This document shows positions 28,101 through 31,224 of a stretch of DNA of 31,224 nt, piece after piece (positions within the stretch are counted from its first letter, which is position 1; each line of letters starts with the position of its first letter). Under the pieces are notes generated by a model. The model saw only the letters and a list, made by a program, of their open reading frames with translations, was not told where the DNA came from and ran no database searches. Source of the DNA: Podochytrium sp. JEL0797 (Eukaryota; Chytridiomycota; Chytridiomycetes; Chytridiales; Chytriomycetaceae); the NCBI GenBank assembly GCA_027596195.1, contig JADGJG010000208.1, forward strand, positions 1 through 31,224, read 5' to 3'. Made by a program: the position numbers and the translations under genes.

Positions 28101-29271
28101 CACGAAGGCGACAAAATCATTGTCTGCGGCCTCAACGGCCCCATCGTGACCAACATCCGTGCCCTCTTGACCCCCGAACCCATGCGCGAACTCCGCATCA
28201 AATCCGCCTACGTGCACCACAAAGAAGTCCGCGCCTCCCTCGGAGTCAAAATCACCGCCCCCGGTCTCGAACGCGCGATTGCGGGATCACGACTCCTCGT
28301 GATTGGCCCGGACGACGACGAGGAAGACTTTTACGAGGAAATCATGTCCGACTTTAGCAACTTGAACGAAAAGTTTGTGACACCTGGACGTGGGGTGTGT
28401 GTGCAGGCGTCGACGTTGGGATCTCTCGAAGCTCTCCTCACGTTCCTCAAAGCGAGTAATATCCCCATTTCGGGGTACAACCTCGGACCTGTTCACAAGA
28501 AGGACATTATCCGAACTTCCATCATGCTCGAACGACACCGCGAATTCGCCATGCTCCTTGCCTTTGACGTTGCCATTGACAAGGACGCTGAAGAAATGGC
28601 TGAATCGAACGGCATCAAAATCTTCCGCGCGGATATCATTTATCACCTGTTTGATCAGTTCTCAGTACACATGAAGGCGATTGAGGAGATGAAGAGGAAA
28701 GATGCGGCGCCGATGGCCGTGTTCCCTTGTATTTTGAGGATTATTCCGGGAATGGTGTTTAACAAGAGGAGTCCGATTATTATGGGGGCGGATGTGGTGG
28801 AGGGGATTTTGAAGGTGGGCACGCCGATTTGTGTGATTGATGAGAACGTGAGTTTGTTTGTTTTGTGCCTTTTTTGTATTTTGTTGTATTTTGGGCTCAC
28901 AACACCACAAACAAATTGCAGAAAAAAATCACATCCCTCGGCAAATGCACCGGAATCGAACTCAACAAGAAACCCCTGCAAGAAGTCAAAAAGGGTGGAC
29001 CCTCCGTGTCCATCAAGCTCGAAGTACCCGGCTACGACACCCCGAAAATGTTTGGCCGCCATTTCACGATGGAGAATGATCTCTACAGTCACATTACGCG
29101 TGCTTCGATTGATATTTTGAAGACCACGTTTAGAAATGATTTGACGATGGAGGATTGGTTTGTTGTTTTTTTTTGTGTTGCCCTTTTTTGCGAGTTATTG
29201 ATGTCACACTTTTCTTTTGTAGGAAAACGGTCAAGAAGATCAAGACGTTGTTGAACGTTCCGGATATGTAA
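25114..29271 (+). CDS. EIF5B: Translation initiation factor eIF5B
   Basis: Ten exons: 25114-25245, 25324-25668, 25722-26015, 26090-26191, 26269-27000, 27058-27156, 27230-28026, 28094-28847, 28922-29157 and 29223-29271; 1179 residues (human 1220, yeast FUN12 1002). The N-terminal half is the usual Lys/Glu/Ala-rich disordered region ([18 protein letters not shown]). The GTPase domain begins at about 585: G1 GHVDTGKT (592-599), switch [18 protein letters not shown]3 DTPGHE (656-661), G4 NKID (710-713). Domains II-IV follow ([47 protein letters not shown], and the C-terminal [10 protein letters not shown] helix). eIF5B is the cytoplasmic GTPase that joins the 60S subunit to the 48S complex. Intron 1 carries CTAGGG repeats. 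One intron (28848-28921) ends right before a poly-A exon start. Confidence 0.96.
25258..25326 (+). repeat. CTAGGG-type short repeats in eIF5B intron 1
   Basis: Intron 1 (25246-25323) contains TTAGGGA, CTAGGGA, CTAGGGA, CTAGGGA and CTAGGGC units at 10-20 nt spacing; the last spans the acceptor. Read on the minus strand they are CCTAGCGA, CCTAGCAA, CCTAGGAA, CCTAGCAC and CCTAAC, the same octamer class as at 7083-7165 and 8130-8200. Confidence 0.7.
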
Positions 29272-29828
29272 GCATGTGATTGTGGTGGAGGGTTTTTTTT
29301 GGATGATGAAGGAGATACTGCAGAAAGGGGGGTTTCTTTATTGAGGACCCAAGGGAAAACAATAAAAATCAAATGGTTATCATGGCTGGTGTGTGCAAAG
29401 GATTCTCTTACCTTCAAGTGCGGAGAATGAGGCGATTCCGGGGTTGCCCTGCAAGCGGTGGATTCTTGGAAGAGATTTGAATGTTGTTTGGGAGACAAAC
29501 TGACTAGAGGGTAAAATGCTGCCGCGTGTGGCCCGCAGCGGGGAACAGGATGGAAGGGAGTTGAGATGTTGGTGATTGGATCCGAGAGTGAAATCCGCCG
29601 TCTGAAACACTGGAACGCGTTGATTCTTGCCTCCCAACAACAACCTTGTCGCCTGGTTGTGGACAGTCGAGTGACATCTCGATTGGTTAAAGTACTTATA
29701 ATGGATGCATTTAATGAGGCAATAGATCGCCTTTTTTTTAGTGAACGAAAAGGTACCCCCTCATGCTATGCTGCGCTCGGAGTTTGAAAAAAACTTGTCA
29801 ATCGAAAAAGAAAAACAAAAAAATACAC
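29272..29828. other. eIF5B 3' flank and unexplained intergenic sequence
   Basis: AATAAA at 29361-29366, 90 nt after the eIF5B stop, is the likely poly(A) signal. Beyond it, a minus-strand open stretch (about 29570-29410, including RGSILPSSQFVSQTTFKSLP) ends in a good donor-like GGTAAGAG near 29410 and has a TATAAGTAC on the minus strand near 29695, so a small minus-strand gene is possible. There is no ATG in frame and I recognise no family. Confidence 0.35.
29361..29366 (+). terminator. eIF5B poly(A) signal
   Basis: AATAAA 90 nt downstream of the eIF5B stop codon. Confidence 0.5.
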
Positions 29829-30127
29829 GACCAGCCGTCCCTCGGCCTCCGTTTGGGCGTGCCCCTCTCCTGAGCTCCACTTGCAGTTTCCTCACCTCCC
29901 AAACAAGTGTCCGAGCCCATGTTCTTGTCTATACCGTATCAAAGACGGGGATCCCCGCAGCCTAGACACCATGGTTAGAGGACAAAGGTGGGAGGAGTCA
30001 TGTGGTTGCCTGCAGTGGGAGGGGAGAGGGGGCAGCGCTACCTTCGAGGCCGTGGTCTGCATTCTCTACGCGTATCCAGCTCGCAAAATGATACCGCCGA
30101 TTGTTGGATCTCGAACGCGTAAGTTGG
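29829..30127 (+). repeat. Dispersed repeat, unit type 1, copy 1
   Basis: About 300 bp, roughly 80 percent identical by eye to 30548-30838. Shared landmarks: CCTGAGCTCCACT; CCATGTTCTTGTCTATACCG; GCAGCCTAGAC; GGAGGAGTCATGTGGTTGCC; GGCAGCGCTACCTTCGAGGCC; CCGCCGATTGTTGG; and the end GCGTAAGTT. Small indels break any common reading frame, so the conservation does not look protein-coding. Family unknown. Confidence 0.8.
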
Positions 30128-30284
30128 TTTGTGATGTTTGTTTGGGGGGTTTCGACGATCTAAAATACTGCAAGCGCGCATGCCAAGATCGGATCCCCCC
30201 GCATCACGATGTCTACATATCGCCTACGTTTGCGGCTTTTTTCTCTTTCCATATACAGCTGCGAATGGGCGCGCGAATTTTTTC

Positions 30285-30420
30285 CCTCCCTCCGCCAACG
30301 CGTAAGATTTCTTTTTTTTTGGCGCCGAATACTAAAAACGCGCAATCCTCCCAAACCATTCCCACCACAAGCTATCAACCTTTCGCGTGTCGTCCCTCAA
30401 GAAAATACGAAAAGTCAAAC
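30285..30420 (+). repeat. Diverged fragment of the right-end repeat family
   Basis: Contains CTCCGCCAACGCGTAAG, then ACTAAAAACGCGCAATCCTC, ATTCCCACCACAAGCT and AAGTCAAACATGGCAAA, which recur in the same order at 30950-31145. Confidence 0.55.
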
Positions 30421-30470
30421 ATGGCAAACAAATCGCTCGGACCACGCTCGGACGCGTATGAATTTTTTTG

Positions 30471-30540
30471 GGCGTTGTTTGACGTTTGAGCAACGACTAA
30501 AACGTGAATCCTCCCCTAATCAGATTCCCACCACAAACTG
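30471..30540 (+). repeat. Dispersed repeat, unit type 2, copy 1
   Basis: About 70 bp matching 31022-31091: GCGTTGTTTGACGTTTGAG, GACTAAAACG and AATCAGATTCCCACCACAAA. It directly precedes unit type 1 copy 2. Confidence 0.7.
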
Positions 30541-30547
30541 TCAAAAA

Positions 30548-30838
30548 ACGGCCGCCCTCGGCCTCGTTTGGGCGCGCCTTTCCTGAGCTCCACTGCGGTT
30601 TCCTCCCCTCCCAAATGAGAGTCCGAACCCATGTTCTTGTCTATACCGTATAAAAGACGGGGTTACCCGCAGCCTAGACTCCATGGTCAGAGGACGAGTT
30701 TGGGAGGAGTCATGTGGTTGCCTGCAGTGGGAGGGGAGAGGGGCAGCGCTACCTTCGAGGCCTTGGTCTGCATTCTCAACGTATATCGAGCCGCGAATGC
30801 GTACCGCCGATTGTTGGCTCTCGACTAGTAAGTTTGTT
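30548..30838 (+). repeat. Dispersed repeat, unit type 1, copy 2
   Basis: Second copy of the unit at 29829-30127, 715 bp away in direct orientation. At 30647-30653 it has TATAAAA (in CCGTATAAAAGACGG), where copy 1 reads TATCAAA, so only this copy keeps a TATA box. It ends CTCGACTAGTAAGTTTG, a donor-like sequence. Confidence 0.8.
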
Positions 30839-30979
30839 TTTGGGGGTGTAGTTGTGACAGGTCGCGAATCGAGCTGAAAACGCGCATATACACCAATGAT
30901 CAGGTTCTCACCGCACGGGTCCACACACCCGCCTGATCCGCACTTCTTTCTCCGCCAATGACCAGCCACGAATGCTTGC

Positions 30980-31145
30980 GCCGATTGTTGGCTTTCGAGT
31001 CTCGACGCGTAAGTTATTTTTTGACGTTGTTTGGGATTTGAGCTATCACTAAAACGCGCATCCCCACCAATCAGATTCCCACCACAAACTGACAAGATTG
31101 GTATGGAGTACCTCAAGAAATCCGATAAGTCAAACACGGCAAAAC
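30980..31145 (+). repeat. Dispersed repeats, type 1 end and type 2 copy 2
   Basis: Starts with GCCGATTGTTGGCTTTCGAG and CGACGCGTAAGTT (end module of type 1), then the 70-bp type 2 unit (31022-31091), then a diverged GTCAAACACGGCAAAACAAA module that matches 30411-30432. Confidence 0.7.
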
Positions 31146-31156
31146 AAACATCCTTT

Positions 31157-31184
31157 CCAGATTGGTGCGTGACCACCAATCTGG
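31157..31184. repeat. 11-bp perfect inverted repeat
   Basis: Arms CCAGATTGGTG (31157-31167) and CACCAATCTGG (31174-31184) around the loop CGTGAC. It contains CCAAT on each strand. It is followed by a run of 14 G at 31191-31204. Confidence 0.8.
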
Positions 31185-31224
31185 CCCTTCGGGGGGGGGG
31201 GGGGTATGTACATTTCCTCTTCGT

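Noticed and set aside
29876..30160. 5S rRNA, tRNA or known snRNA in the conserved repeat
   Set aside because: No 5S internal control region, no cloverleaf, and no match to the conserved 5' ends of U1, U2, U4, U5 or U6 as far as I can recall them.
29881..30489. 202-codon plus-strand frame in the right-end repeats
   Set aside because: Indels between the two repeat copies break the frame, so there is no sign of selection on a protein.
30541..31179. 212-codon minus-strand frame through the right-end repeats
   Set aside because: The frame is not kept between repeat copies, and the product is unlike any domain.
1..31224. CRISPR arrays, bacterial operons or phage genes
   Set aside because: The window is eukaryotic with spliced genes; no regular repeat-spacer array is present.

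Overview
The window is nuclear DNA from a flagellated (zoosporic) fungus, most likely a chytrid or close relative. Three things point there: intron-rich genes with short introns (about 50-105 nt, T- or C-rich before the AG); a fungal-type gene set (PDX2/SNO1-type glutaminase, PRM10-like ThrE-family transporters); and genes lost from most non-flagellated fungi (the ciliary protein CCDC113/CFAP263 and the Fanconi anaemia protein FANCD2). Species cannot be named from sequence alone. All exon models are read by eye from frame, splice sites and family alignment from memory; for every multi-exon gene the exon lengths sum to an intact reading frame.

Layout. 1-2100: a disturbed left edge with G/C homopolymer fold-backs, a degenerate minus-strand copy of FANCD2 exons 10-14, and an unidentified decayed coding stretch. 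2106-5267 (+): a low-complexity protein with acidic EWG motifs, then a Gly/Tyr-rich RanBP2-type zinc-finger protein (possibly one gene). 5513-6769 (-): MEAK7 (TLDc). 6827-7880 (+): a CACUL1-like cullin-related protein. 7983-14742 (+): a complete 25-exon FANCD2 of 1653 codons that keeps the monoubiquitination lysine. 15127-15681 (-): unknown 184-aa protein. 16000-16657 (+): RPB9. 16794-17836 (-): MARCHF5-like RING-CH ubiquitin ligase. 17881-19348 (+): CCDC113. 19428-21328 and 21465-23432 (both -): two tandem ThrE/PRM10-like membrane proteins. 23790-23890: a relic of the PDX2 3' end. 24011-25066 (-): PDX2. 25114-29271 (+): eIF5B with 10 exons. 29272-31224: no convincing gene; a family of diverged dispersed repeats, a hairpin and a G-run.

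The genes are mostly housekeeping and work in unrelated processes (crosslink repair, transcription, translation initiation, mitochondrial/ER ubiquitination, cilium, vitamin B6). The organisation is compact: three head-to-head pairs are separated by only 44-57 bp, two of these spacers share a 13-bp box, and two minus-strand genes have an AATAAA that overlaps the stop codon. The most unusual features are the FANCD2 and PDX2 relics, a CCTAG-type short repeat found in two introns and one coding linker, the tandem transporters with a shared cytosolic motif and a GC-AG intron, and the right-end repeat family.
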